From: Clostridia bacterium
GTDB taxonomy: Bacteria > Bacillota > Sulfobacillia > SLMV01
Assembly: GCA_003551365.1 (NCBI GenBank)
Contig: PUMM01000072.1
Coordinates: 1 to 53,559 of the forward strand
Length of the DNA stretch: 53,559 nt
Direction of reading: 5' to 3'
Each line of letters begins with the position of its first letter. Positions within the stretch are counted from its first letter, which is position 1. Under the pieces are notes generated by a model. That model saw nothing but the letters and a program-made list of their open reading frames with translations, had not been told where the DNA came from and made no database searches. Both the position numbers and the translations under genes were made by a program. Positions 41,395 to 50,067 of the stretch are shown here, one piece after another.

Positions 41395-41779
41395 CTGTGC
41401 ACGCCTGCGACGACGCATACCGCGCCCGGCCGGACCGCCGCGGGTGGCGGTGGTAGGACCGTGTGCTGCCGGAAAGAGCACTCTGGTGGGCAAGCTGCGC
41501 CGTTTTGGGATCGATGCTCACTCGATCGCGCAGGAACACTCGAGCTTATCGCAGATGTATCTGCACCGCGATCCCGATTACGTGGTCTACCTGGAGGTCA
41601 GTCATCCGGAGATTGTCCGCCGTCGGGGCGTAAGGTGGGGCCCCGGCCGGCTGGGGCAGCAGAGAGAGCGACTGCGCACGGCCCGGGAGGACGCAGACCT
41701 GATAATTGCGACAGACGGAGTGAAGCCGGACGATATATGTCGCCGGGTCCTGGATTTCGTCAGGAAAGGGGCAAGTTGA
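41372..41779 (+). CDS. Small P-loop NTPase
   Basis: 135 residues, TTG start (41372 or 41378) inside the phosphatase gene; no strong SD, suggesting coupling. VAVVGPCAAGKSTLV holds Walker A (29-37); DYVVYLEVSHPEI and DLIIATDGVKPDDI follow. Size and motifs recall EutP-like or adenylate-kinase-like small NTPases, but the substrate is unclear. Four bases before the HD gene. Confidence 0.75.
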   Translation: MTLRFRIDCARLRRRIPRPAGPPRVAVVGPCAAGKSTLVGKLRRFGIDAHSIAQEHSSLSQMYLHRDPDYVVYLEVSHPEIVRRRGVRWGPGRLGQQRERLRTAREDADLIIATDGVKPDDICRRVLDFVRKGAS

Positions 41780-41782
41780 GAC

Positions 41783-42454
41783 GTGGGTGAGCTGGGAGTA
41801 TCGGTGGAGCAGTTGAGGAAGGACGATGAGGTCATCGCCTACCTCAAACAGGGCGACAGACAGCTGGGGAATCTGGGATTGACGGAGCACGGGATCCGGC
41901 ATGCCGGACTGGTGTCAGACATTGCGTCCAACATCATGCTGCGACTGGGATATGATGATGAGGTGGCGGAGTTGGCGGCCATAGCCGGCTTTTTGCACGA
42001 CATCGGCAACGTGTTTCACCGGCATGATCACGCTCACGTGGGAGCAGTGTTGAGTCACCGCCTGCTGCGGGAGCGCCACCTTTCGCCAGCATGTACGGCC
42101 ATCGTGGTGGGCGCCATAGGCAACCACGAGGAGCGGGACGGGCAGATAGTCAGTGAGGTGAGTGCCGCCCTGGTGCTGGCCGACAAGTCGGACGTTCACC
42201 GATCCCGCGTTCGGCTGGAGGATCCGGCCCAGTTCGACATCCACGACCGGGTCAACTATGCAGCGGAACGCTCTTTTCTGGATGTGGATCGGGAGGACGA
42301 GAACGTGACCCTGCGGCTGGAGATTGATACCGAGCTGTCGCCGTTGATGGACTACTTTGAGATCTTCATGACCCGCATGATGATGTGTAGGCGGGCGGCG
42401 ACCTTTCTCGGACAGAGATTCTCCCTGGAGATGAACGGCATGCGGATGCTGTGA
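41783..42454 (+). CDS. HD-domain phosphohydrolase
   Basis: 223 residues from GTG 41783. HGIRHAGLVSDIA, FLHDIGNVFHRHDHAHVG and NHEERD provide the metal-binding histidines and aspartates of an HD domain, and DKSDVHRSRV resembles the closing motif. The C-terminus (RLEIDTELSPLMDYF) is a short alpha/beta tail. Substrate might be a nucleotide second messenger, but no GYP motif is present. Last gene of the cluster led by the ABC-class ATPase. Confidence 0.85.
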   Translation: MGELGVSVEQLRKDDEVIAYLKQGDRQLGNLGLTEHGIRHAGLVSDIASNIMLRLGYDDEVAELAAIAGFLHDIGNVFHRHDHAHVGAVLSHRLLRERHLSPACTAIVVGAIGNHEERDGQIVSEVSAALVLADKSDVHRSRVRLEDPAQFDIHDRVNYAAERSFLDVDREDENVTLRLEIDTELSPLMDYFEIFMTRMMMCRRAATFLGQRFSLEMNGMRML

Positions 42455-42467
42455 GCGGAGCGCTGAA

Positions 42468-42497
42468 TTGACACTATTTCTGAGGCGGGGATATAAT
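42468..42497 (+). promoter_or_regulatory. Consensus sigma-A promoter for secDF
   Basis: TTGACA (42468-42473), 18-base spacer, TATAAT (42492-42497). Exact consensus hexamers, 14 bases after the HD gene stop. Confidence 0.85.
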
Positions 42498-42536
42498 TTG
42501 GGACGCGTATCGGGCGTCCTGGAAGGGAGCGAGTGA

Positions 42537-43787
42537 ATGCGGAGTCAACGGCGAAAGACTCACCTGGCATACATTATCCTGCTGGTTCTGGTGATCGCCG
42601 GAGTTGGCTATTATTACGGGATTCATCAGCCGGTGTGGGATGAAATAACCAAGGGGTTGGATCTGGTGGGCGGTATCCACATTGTCCTCGAGGCCGAGGA
42701 TCCCGACGTGTCGGATCGGGCCATGGAATCGGCTCTGGAGGTAATCCGCCGGCGGGTTGACGGCCTCGGTGTGGCTGAGCCGGAGATAATGCGTGAGGGG
42801 GCCAGACGCATTGTGGTCAATCTTCCGGGAGTGCGTGACCCGGAGGAGGCCATGGAACTGGTCGGCAGGACGGCCCGCCTGGAGTTTACCGACGAGGATG
42901 GCAACGTTCTCCTCACGGGCGAACATCTGCACGAGGCCGGAGCCATGTTCCAGACCGACCAGATGGGAGCACAACAGCCCATTGTCAATCTGAAGTTCGA
43001 TGCCGAGGGCACCCGGCTTCTGGCTGAGGCGACCGAAAAGCATCTCGGTGAAAGGATCATAATCAAGCTGGACGATGAAGAGGTGCAGGCGCCGGTGGTG
43101 CGTAGTACCATCACCGACGGAAATCCCATCATTGAGGGATACGAGAGCCTGCAGGAGGCGCAGGAGATTGCCATCATTCTCAACTCGGGCGCTCTGCCGG
43201 TGGATCTTGAGCCGCTCCGCCCGCAGTTTGTCAGTGCCACGTTGGGAGAGGCAGCGGTGCAGCAGAGCTGGCAGGCGGCGCTCATCGGCGTGGCGGCGGT
43301 TATTGCCCTGATGATTGCCTTTTATCGCGTGCCGGGGGGTTGGGCCGTGTTGGCCCTCGGACTGTACATTGTCCTGCTTCTGGTCGCACTCAACACCATA
43401 GGAGCTACGCTGACTCTCCCGGGAATAGCCGGAATCATTCTATCCATAGGCATGGCTGTCGATGCCAACGTCATCATATTTGAAAGAATCAAGGAGGAGG
43501 TCCGGGGTGGAGCCACTCCCCGGGCGGGGATTGACAGCGGTTTCCGCACGGCATTTCGCACCATCGTCGATGCCAACGTCACTACACTGATCGCCGCGGG
43601 AGTTCTGTACTGGCTGGCCAGCGGCCCCATTCGGGGGTTTGCCGTGACCCTGTCGCTGGGCATTGTGGTGAGCATGTTCACTGCTATGGTGATAACCCGC
43701 TTCGCACTCATTCAGCTGGCCGCTGCGGGGCTAATCCGCGAGGGACCGGCCTTTTTCGGTACCAGAGGAGGACGAGCAAATGGCTAG
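42537..43787 (+). CDS. secD: Protein translocase subunit SecD
   Basis: 416 residues, SD GAAGGGAG. One N-terminal helix, the D1 motif KGLDLVGGIHIVLEAE, a periplasm-side domain (GLGVAEPEIMREGARRIVV), and five C-terminal helices with AAVIALMIAFYRVPGGWAVL and the conserved ILSIGMAVDANVIIFERI. With SecF it uses the proton or sodium gradient to pull exported proteins outward. Overlaps secF by 8 bases. Confidence 0.96.
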   Translation: MRSQRRKTHLAYIILLVLVIAGVGYYYGIHQPVWDEITKGLDLVGGIHIVLEAEDPDVSDRAMESALEVIRRRVDGLGVAEPEIMREGARRIVVNLPGVRDPEEAMELVGRTARLEFTDEDGNVLLTGEHLHEAGAMFQTDQMGAQQPIVNLKFDAEGTRLLAEATEKHLGERIIIKLDDEEVQAPVVRSTITDGNPIIEGYESLQEAQEIAIILNSGALPVDLEPLRPQFVSATLGEAAVQQSWQAALIGVAAVIALMIAFYRVPGGWAVLALGLYIVLLLVALNTIGATLTLPGIAGIILSIGMAVDANVIIFERIKEEVRGGATPRAGIDSGFRTAFRTIVDANVTTLIAAGVLYWLASGPIRGFAVTLSLGIVVSMFTAMVITRFALIQLAAAGLIREGPAFFGTRGGRANG

Positions 43788-44700
43788 GGAAGACAGGCCG
43801 ACCGACGAGAGGCTGCCACTGCCGAACTTCCGTTTCGCCGAGCGCGGTCGGCTGTGGTTCACAATATCTGCCGCAATAATCCTCATCGGCCTCATCAGTC
43901 TGGCAGTGCAGGGACTGAACCTCGGAGTGGACTTCACCGGGGGATCGGTGCTGGAGCTGGATTTCGTGCAGCCGGTCACTGCGGAGGAGATGGAGGAAGT
44001 TATAGCGGAGTATCCGGTCATGCGCGGAGCCATGGTGCAGCGGATAGGGGAGGAAACCATCCGCATCCGCTCGCCGCAGCTTCCCGAGGGAGATGAGCGC
44101 GAAGAGATGTACGCCAACCTGGAAGAGCTCGGGGAGTACGAAATCGCCATGCTCGATGAGGTTTCGCCGGTGATCGGCCGGGAGTTGACGCGGGACGGCA
44201 TGCTGGCGGTGGCCATTGCCATAGTCGGTATGGTCGCCTACATCACCATACGGTTCGAGTACAGGTTCGCGGTCTGCGCCATAGCTGCCCTGATTCACGA
44301 CAGCGTTCTCACGCTGGGTCTGTTTTCCATAATGCAGGTGGAGATAGACAGCGCGTTTATCGCCGCCGTACTGACCATCGTGGGGTACTCAGTCAACGAT
44401 ACTATTGTGATTTTCGACCGGGTGCGCGAGAATATCCGCTACCGCAAAACCGGCGAGTATCTGGACCAGATGGTGAATCGCAGCATACGTCAGTCGCTGA
44501 TGCGCAGCCTGGCCACGTCGCTGACGACCTTTGTGGCCATAGGAGCACTGGCTGTCTTCGGGGGCGCGGCACTGCGGAATTTCACCATCGCTCTTCTTAT
44601 AGGTGTGGTGGTGGGCACTTACTCATCACTGTTCATAGCCAGCCCCCTGTGGGTGTTGTGGCAGAAGGTTCGACCCAGCAAGCTTATTTCCCAGGTGTGA
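43780..44700 (+). CDS. secF: Protein translocase subunit SecF
   Basis: 306 residues. LGVDFTGGSVLELDFVQPV is the D1-type motif; VIGRELTRDGMLAVAIAIVG, YSVNDTIVIFDRVREN and SLATSLTTFVAIGALAVFGG mark the six-helix core. Complete and of normal length. Partner of SecD immediately upstream. Confidence 0.96.
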   Translation: MAREDRPTDERLPLPNFRFAERGRLWFTISAAIILIGLISLAVQGLNLGVDFTGGSVLELDFVQPVTAEEMEEVIAEYPVMRGAMVQRIGEETIRIRSPQLPEGDEREEMYANLEELGEYEIAMLDEVSPVIGRELTRDGMLAVAIAIVGMVAYITIRFEYRFAVCAIAALIHDSVLTLGLFSIMQVEIDSAFIAAVLTIVGYSVNDTIVIFDRVRENIRYRKTGEYLDQMVNRSIRQSLMRSLATSLTTFVAIGALAVFGGAALRNFTIALLIGVVVGTYSSLFIASPLWVLWQKVRPSKLISQV

Positions 44701-44791
44701 GGCTCCCCTGATGCATGCGAGCGGGAAGAGCTATTTCCGGGCCCGGGTAATGGGCAAACTCCGGTCATGATGAAGGTGGAAGGGATCCGCT

Positions 44792-45175
44792 ATGAGATTT
44801 ACGCTGATTCTCACATTGACACTGGCTGTGGCTCTCATCATCGCCATATTTGCCGCGCAGAATCCGGTTCTGGTAACCATTCAGTTCTTCCACTGGCGGG
44901 CAGAGACCTCTCTGGCAGTGGTTGTGGTGGCCTCTGTGGCGGTGGGGGCTCTGCTGCACGGGGTGGTCAGTGCCCTCCGTCACCTGCTGCGGGGCATCAG
45001 GCATCGCGAGGCTCTGCGTCAGATCGAGGAGTTGGAGCACGAGCGAGATCAGCTGCAGCAGAGCAATGAGCAGCTGCGGGGACAGCTGGAGGGCCTGAAG
45101 CGGCGGGAAACGGAAGAGGCCCCGCCGGAGGATGACACCTCACCGGACGCCCGGAAGGAGGAGGATTCCTCATAG
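44792..45175 (+). CDS. LapA-domain membrane protein
   Basis: 127 residues, SD GGAAGGGA. Two helices (LTLAVALIIAIFAAQNPVLV and LAVVVVASVAVGALLHGVV) with the AQNP.xVxI.FF motif of the LapA (DUF1049) family, then a cytoplasmic coiled-coil (EELEHERDQLQQSNEQLRGQ) and an acidic tail. In E. coli LapA regulates lipopolysaccharide synthesis; this Gram-positive homologue's role is unknown. It is always near recJ in many Firmicutes. Confidence 0.85.
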   Translation: MRFTLILTLTLAVALIIAIFAAQNPVLVTIQFFHWRAETSLAVVVVASVAVGALLHGVVSALRHLLRGIRHREALRQIEELEHERDQLQQSNEQLRGQLEGLKRRETEEAPPEDDTSPDARKEEDSS

Positions 45176-47334
45176 TTTTCTGGCGCGTCAATTCCCCCGA
45201 TGCGGAGGCGGTTCGCTCGCTGCGGGATGAGCTCGAGGTGTCTCCCCTCACCGCCGCCGTGCTGGCAGCGCGGGGAATACAGGACACTGAAGAGGCGCGG
45301 GAGTTTCTGCGGGACGATTTTTCCCGCCTGACCGACCCCCTATGCCTGCCCGATGCGGCGAGTGCGGTCGAGCGTATCCGCGCTGCGGCGCAGGGTGGGG
45401 AGAACATACGCATTTTTGGCGACTACGACTGCGATGGCATCACCGCTACGGCCGTGATGCTTGCAGCTTTACGCGATCTTGGAGCTACCGTCGACTATCG
45501 TCTGCCGGTGCGGCTCCGGGACGGTTATGATCTCAACACCGATGCTGTACAGGAAGCTGCAGCTGACCAGGTCAGTCTGCTCATAACCGTCGATTGCGGA
45601 ATAACCGCGGGCGATGAGGTGGGGTTGGCCCGGGAGCGCGGGATCGATGTGGTCATAATCGATCACCATCAGCCGCACGGGGCCCTTCCCGCGGCCGAAG
45701 CCGTGGTCAATCCGCGACGGGAGGATTCGGAATACCCATTCACCGAACTCTCTGGAGTGGGAGTGTGCTACCAGTTGGCCCGCGCTGTGACGGGCGACGA
45801 ACTGAAGGAAGAACTCGACCTGGTGGCCATCGGCACCATAGCGGATGTCGTGCCCCTGGTGGGAGAGAATCGCATTCTGGCCCGGTTTGGATTGCACAGA
45901 CTGCGCCGCTCCCAGCGCCCGTTTCTGCACGCTCTGGCCAAGTTGGCGGGGGTGGAGTTGCCCCGAGCCTGCGGGGATGATATTGCTTACCGCCTGGCAC
46001 CGAGAATGAACGCGCCGGGGCGCCTGGACGATGCTTCCTGCGTGGTGAAAGCGCTGTCCACGGACTCGCACCGCGAGGCGGGTTGCGTGGCCAGGTGGTG
46101 TGACGAAATCAATGGCAGGCGTCGCGCCCTCACGGAGTACGCCCTGGCCGAAGCCCGGCTGCAGGTGGAAACCGGTTCCGGTGCCGGAGGTGCGGGGATT
46201 GTGGTGTGTGCCGACGACTGGCACGCCGGGGTGGTCGGTCTGGTTGCCACCCGCCTTATCGAGGAGTACCGGCGGCCGGCCGTGGTGCTGACCACAGAAG
46301 CTGATGCCCCCCATCTGTTGAAGGGTTCGGGGCGCGGGATCGAGGGTTTTTCGCTGCTGGATGTGCTGCATAGCTGTGAGGAGCATCTGCACGGGTACGG
46401 GGGACATGCCGCTGCCGCGGGGGTCACGGTGCGGAAGGAGCAGCTGGAGGACTTCCGTACTGCTTTTGATCGGGCCACCCGGGAATCCCTGGAACTCCAG
46501 CAGATCATACCGGTGGTGCAGGCGGATGCCGAGATGCCGCTGCGCATGATAGAGCCCGAATCCGTGTTGGAAATGCAGGAGAAAGTTGGACCGTTCGGGG
46601 CTGCCAACCCACCACCGCGTTTTTTGTCCCGGGGCGTGCGGTTGAGACGGGCGCGACCGCTGGGAGACAGAAGAGAACACCTCGCGTTGGAGCTGCGCCA
46701 GCGCTCACTGCGGGTGATTGGTTTTCACCTGGCCGACGAGTGGCTGTATGCGGATCGACCCGGGGAGATTGACATGATCTACTCCCCGGAGGTGAACTGG
46801 TGGAAGGGGCGCCCCCGGGCAGAACTGGTGCTGGAGGCGCTGCGGCCGGCCGGTACGGGGGATGATGCCCTGCTGCTGCAGCGATTTCGCCGAAGGTACC
46901 GGACCCTGCGCGACCTGTATCCCGATCGTGACACCCTGCGGCAGGTGTATCGCTTCCTCCGTCGGGTCAACAGCCCGGATGCGGATGAGAACGGGGAGCT
47001 GGCAGCAACCACCGACGGCGATGCTCCGGCGCCCGGGCTCTTTGATCCGGAGGGCGAGGAGGCGCAGTGGATCCGGGACAAGCTGGGTCTCAACCGGGGA
47101 GGGCTGCAGTGTGCCCTGGACATGCTGGCCGAGATGAACCTCATAGCTCCCATAGACAGGGGGCAGACCCGGCTCTGGGTGCTGCTTCCCGATCCTCCAT
47201 CCGGCATAGATATGACGGATTCCCCCACCTACGTCAGAAGGGAAGAGGAGCTGCGGCGTGTAAGAGAGGCTGCGCAGATGAAGGAGCCGGACACTGCTAC
47301 GATCGCCCGGACTCTGTACCGGTTTGATGGATAG
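45172..47334 (+). CDS. recJ: Single-stranded-DNA-specific exonuclease RecJ
   Basis: 720 residues if started at ATA 45172, otherwise 698 from GTG 45238. The frame upstream of the GTG encodes conserved RecJ-like N-terminal sequence (WRVNSPDAEAVRSLRDELEV) and an excellent SD AAGGAGGAGGA lies 6 bases before ATA; no ATG, GTG or TTG lies between the in-frame stop at 45133 and 45238. DHH motifs FGDYDCDGITA and IDHHQPHG, DHHA1 motif YGGHAAAAGV, then an OB and a longer C-terminal domain. Degrades 5' ends of ssDNA in repair and recombination. Confidence 0.93.
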   Translation: MVFWRVNSPDAEAVRSLRDELEVSPLTAAVLAARGIQDTEEAREFLRDDFSRLTDPLCLPDAASAVERIRAAAQGGENIRIFGDYDCDGITATAVMLAALRDLGATVDYRLPVRLRDGYDLNTDAVQEAAADQVSLLITVDCGITAGDEVGLARERGIDVVIIDHHQPHGALPAAEAVVNPRREDSEYPFTELSGVGVCYQLARAVTGDELKEELDLVAIGTIADVVPLVGENRILARFGLHRLRRSQRPFLHALAKLAGVELPRACGDDIAYRLAPRMNAPGRLDDASCVVKALSTDSHREAGCVARWCDEINGRRRALTEYALAEARLQVETGSGAGGAGIVVCADDWHAGVVGLVATRLIEEYRRPAVVLTTEADAPHLLKGSGRGIEGFSLLDVLHSCEEHLHGYGGHAAAAGVTVRKEQLEDFRTAFDRATRESLELQQIIPVVQADAEMPLRMIEPESVLEMQEKVGPFGAANPPPRFLSRGVRLRRARPLGDRREHLALELRQRSLRVIGFHLADEWLYADRPGEIDMIYSPEVNWWKGRPRAELVLEALRPAGTGDDALLLQRFRRRYRTLRDLYPDRDTLRQVYRFLRRVNSPDADENGELAATTDGDAPAPGLFDPEGEEAQWIRDKLGLNRGGLQCALDMLAEMNLIAPIDRGQTRLWVLLPDPPSGIDMTDSPTYVRREEELRRVREAAQMKEPDTATIARTLYRFDG

Positions 47335-47369
47335 ATGTACACTGGAGAGTGGGGAGGCGGAATATCGCA

Positions 47370-49529
47370 TTGAGTATTGACAAGCTCATAACCTCCACAT
47401 CCCAGTATCTCTCCGAGGACGCGCAGGAGCGGCTTCGTGCCGCGTACAGCTTCGCAGCCGAGGCGCATGCGGAGCAGCGCCGGGTTTCGGGAGAGCCCTT
47501 CGTTCACCACCCGCTTTCCGTGGCCGAAATTCTCGCCGATCTGGAAATGGATTCCGATACTCTGGTCGCCGCGCTGCTGCACGATGTGGTGGAGGACAGT
47601 TCGGTGTCTCTGGAGGATCTGCGGAAGAATTTTGGCGATCATGTTGCTGAGATGGTGGACGGAGTGACCAAACTCACCCAGCTGGAGGCCCGCACCCGGG
47701 CGGAAGAACAGGCTGAGAACCTGCGGAAGATGTTCGTGGCCATGGCCCGCGATATCCAGGTCATCCTGATCAAGCTGGCCGACCGCCTGCACAACATGCG
47801 TACGCTGGATTACCTGGCTCCTGAGCGTCGCCGGGCCATTGCCGAGGAGACGCTGGACATATTTGCGCCGCTCGCCCATCGCTTGGGGATATCGCGCATT
47901 CAGGTCGAACTGGAGGATCTGGCCCTGAAACACCTGCACCCGGATGATTACTATCGACTGGCGCGCGAGGTGCCGGAGCGCAAGCAGAAGCGCGAGGATT
48001 TCGTCAACGAAATCATCGGGGACCTGGAGGAGGCCCTGGATGAACTGGAGATAGAGGGCGAGATCCAGGGTAGGACCAAACACTTTTACAGCATATTCAA
48101 GAAGCTGAACAGTCAGAGCAAAGCACTGGATGAAATATACGACCTGGTGGCCATACGGGTCATAGTGCATAACATCAAGGATTGCTATGCTGTTCTGGGC
48201 ATGGCGCACAATCTCTGGCACCCGATTCCCGGACGCTTCAAGGACTATATTGCCATGCCCAAGAGCAACATGTATCAGTCCCTGCACACCACGGTAATTG
48301 GCCCGCGCGGTGAGCCCTTCGAGATCCAGATCCGGACCTGGTCCATGCATCGGGTGGCCGAATATGGGATTGCGGCGCACTGGCGCTACAAGGAGGGTGA
48401 GTCGGACGAGGAGTTTGACAAGAAACTGGCCTGGCTGCGGGAGGTGCTGGAATGGCAGAGTGAGGCGCCCGATCCGCACGAGTTCATGGAGTCACTGCGG
48501 ATCGACGTGTTTTCCGATGAGGTCTTCGTCTTCACTCCGGATGGAGACGTCATAGAATTGCCGGCCGACTCCACGCCAATCGACTTTGCCTACCGGATCC
48601 ACACTGAGGTGGGTCACAAGTGCGTCGGTGCGAAGATCAATGGGAGAATAGCCCCGCTGGATACGGAGCTGCAGAATGGGGACATCGTGGAGATTCTCAC
48701 CAGCAAGCAGAGCCGCGGGCCGAGCTCGGACTGGCTGAAGATAGTCAAGACTTCCAGCGCCCGTTCGCGCATAAGACGCTGGTTCAAACGGGAGCGGCGG
48801 GAGGAGAATCTGGAGCGGGGCAAGGAACTACTCAAGACTGAGATTCACTCGCTCGGGGTGGGTGTGAGTGATCTCTGGAGGGAAGAGTACTTCGCCCGGA
48901 TTCGGGAGCGCTTCAACTTCGACACCGACGAGGATCTGCTGGTGGCCATTGGCTACGGAGGTCTTACCGCCGGTCAGGTGGCCACGCGGCTGCACGATAT
49001 GTATCGGGAGGAGCACGTGGGTGAAAAGATCACCATCGATGAATCCGCGTTGCGCGAGAAGCTGCCCCGCACCACCGACCGGGAGCACGGGGTTAAGGTG
49101 CGGGGAATCGACAACGTTCTGGTTCGTCTGGCGCGCTGCTGCAACCCGGTCCCCGGCGACGCAATAGTCGGGTACATTACTCGCGGCCGGGGGGTCTCCA
49201 TTCACCGGTCGGACTGTCCCAATATCACCCGCTATATGGATGAGGAGACTCGGATCATAGACGTGTCCTGGGAGTCCGTGGAGGCCCGATATTATCCGGT
49301 ACAGATCCGGATTACTGCCATCGATCGGCCCGGTCTCCTGTCTGATGTGGCGCAGACGGTGGCGTCTTTCAGCACCAACATTCTGGATGCCAAGGCGCGC
49401 ACCCGCACGGACGAAATGGCCGTGGTCTCCATGGTGCTGGAGATTCAGGATTTGGAGCAGCTGGGCTACATAAAGCAGAAGGTAGAGCGCATCCGCGACG
49501 TGCTGCACGTGGAGCGAGTTTCACATTGA
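47370..49529 (+). CDS. rel: Bifunctional (p)ppGpp synthetase/hydrolase Rel
   Basis: 719 residues from TTG 47370 (GGGGAGG upstream, 12-base spacing), giving the familiar MSIDKLI start. Hydrolase domain with the intact HDVVED (71-76), synthetase domain with GRTKHFYSIFKKL and PGRFKDYIAMPKSNMYQSLH, TGS domain (VFVFTPDGDVIELPADSTPIDFAY), zinc-finger/CC region ARCCNPVPGD, and C-terminal ACT. Intact hydrolase motif means it can both make and break (p)ppGpp. Confidence 0.96.
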   Translation: MSIDKLITSTSQYLSEDAQERLRAAYSFAAEAHAEQRRVSGEPFVHHPLSVAEILADLEMDSDTLVAALLHDVVEDSSVSLEDLRKNFGDHVAEMVDGVTKLTQLEARTRAEEQAENLRKMFVAMARDIQVILIKLADRLHNMRTLDYLAPERRRAIAEETLDIFAPLAHRLGISRIQVELEDLALKHLHPDDYYRLAREVPERKQKREDFVNEIIGDLEEALDELEIEGEIQGRTKHFYSIFKKLNSQSKALDEIYDLVAIRVIVHNIKDCYAVLGMAHNLWHPIPGRFKDYIAMPKSNMYQSLHTTVIGPRGEPFEIQIRTWSMHRVAEYGIAAHWRYKEGESDEEFDKKLAWLREVLEWQSEAPDPHEFMESLRIDVFSDEVFVFTPDGDVIELPADSTPIDFAYRIHTEVGHKCVGAKINGRIAPLDTELQNGDIVEILTSKQSRGPSSDWLKIVKTSSARSRIRRWFKRERREENLERGKELLKTEIHSLGVGVSDLWREEYFARIRERFNFDTDEDLLVAIGYGGLTAGQVATRLHDMYREEHVGEKITIDESALREKLPRTTDREHGVKVRGIDNVLVRLARCCNPVPGDAIVGYITRGRGVSIHRSDCPNITRYMDEETRIIDVSWESVEARYYPVQIRITAIDRPGLLSDVAQTVASFSTNILDAKARTRTDEMAVVSMVLEIQDLEQLGYIKQKVERIRDVLHVERVSH

Positions 49530-49544
49530 GGGAGGGATGACAGA

Positions 49545-49994
49545 TTGCGCGCAGTGGTACAACGTGTCACCCGAGCCGGGGTCACCATTGATGATGAGGA
49601 GGTGGCCGGAATCGGCCGGGGGTTGGCCGTTTTTCTCGGCATAGGATCGGATGACGATGAAGAGGATATTGCATATCTGGTCGATCGCATCGCCAATCTG
49701 CGCATATTCCCGGACGACGACGGAAAGATGAACGTGTCCACGCGGGATGCCGGGGGCGATATTCTGGTAGTCTCGCAGTTCACCCTGTACGGGGACTGCC
49801 GGGGCGGCAGGCGCCCCTCCTTCATTGATGCGGCCCCGCCCGACCGCGCGAAGGCCCTGTATCGGGATTTCGTTCGGCAGATGGAGCAGTACGAACTGCC
49901 GGTGGCCACCGGTGAGTTCGGGGCATTCATGCTGGTGGACCTGGAGAACTGGGGCCCGGTCACCCTGCTACTGGACAGCGAAAAGACATTCTGA
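49545..49994 (+). CDS. dtd: D-aminoacyl-tRNA deacylase
   Basis: 149 residues, TTG start 49545 with SD GGAGGG. MRAVVQRVTRAGVTID, the catalytic SQFTLYGDCRGGRRPSF and the C-terminal GPVTLLLDS are diagnostic. Removes D-amino acids and glycine mischarged on tRNA. Placed between rel and hisS as in many clostridia. Confidence 0.96.
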   Translation: MRAVVQRVTRAGVTIDDEEVAGIGRGLAVFLGIGSDDDEEDIAYLVDRIANLRIFPDDDGKMNVSTRDAGGDILVVSQFTLYGDCRGGRRPSFIDAAPPDRAKALYRDFVRQMEQYELPVATGEFGAFMLVDLENWGPVTLLLDSEKTF

Positions 49995-50067
49995 GCCGGA
50001 GTCTCACCCGGCTATCCGGATCGAGTATCCGGTCTGATTGCAACGGAAGGATTTGGAGGTAGAAAGG

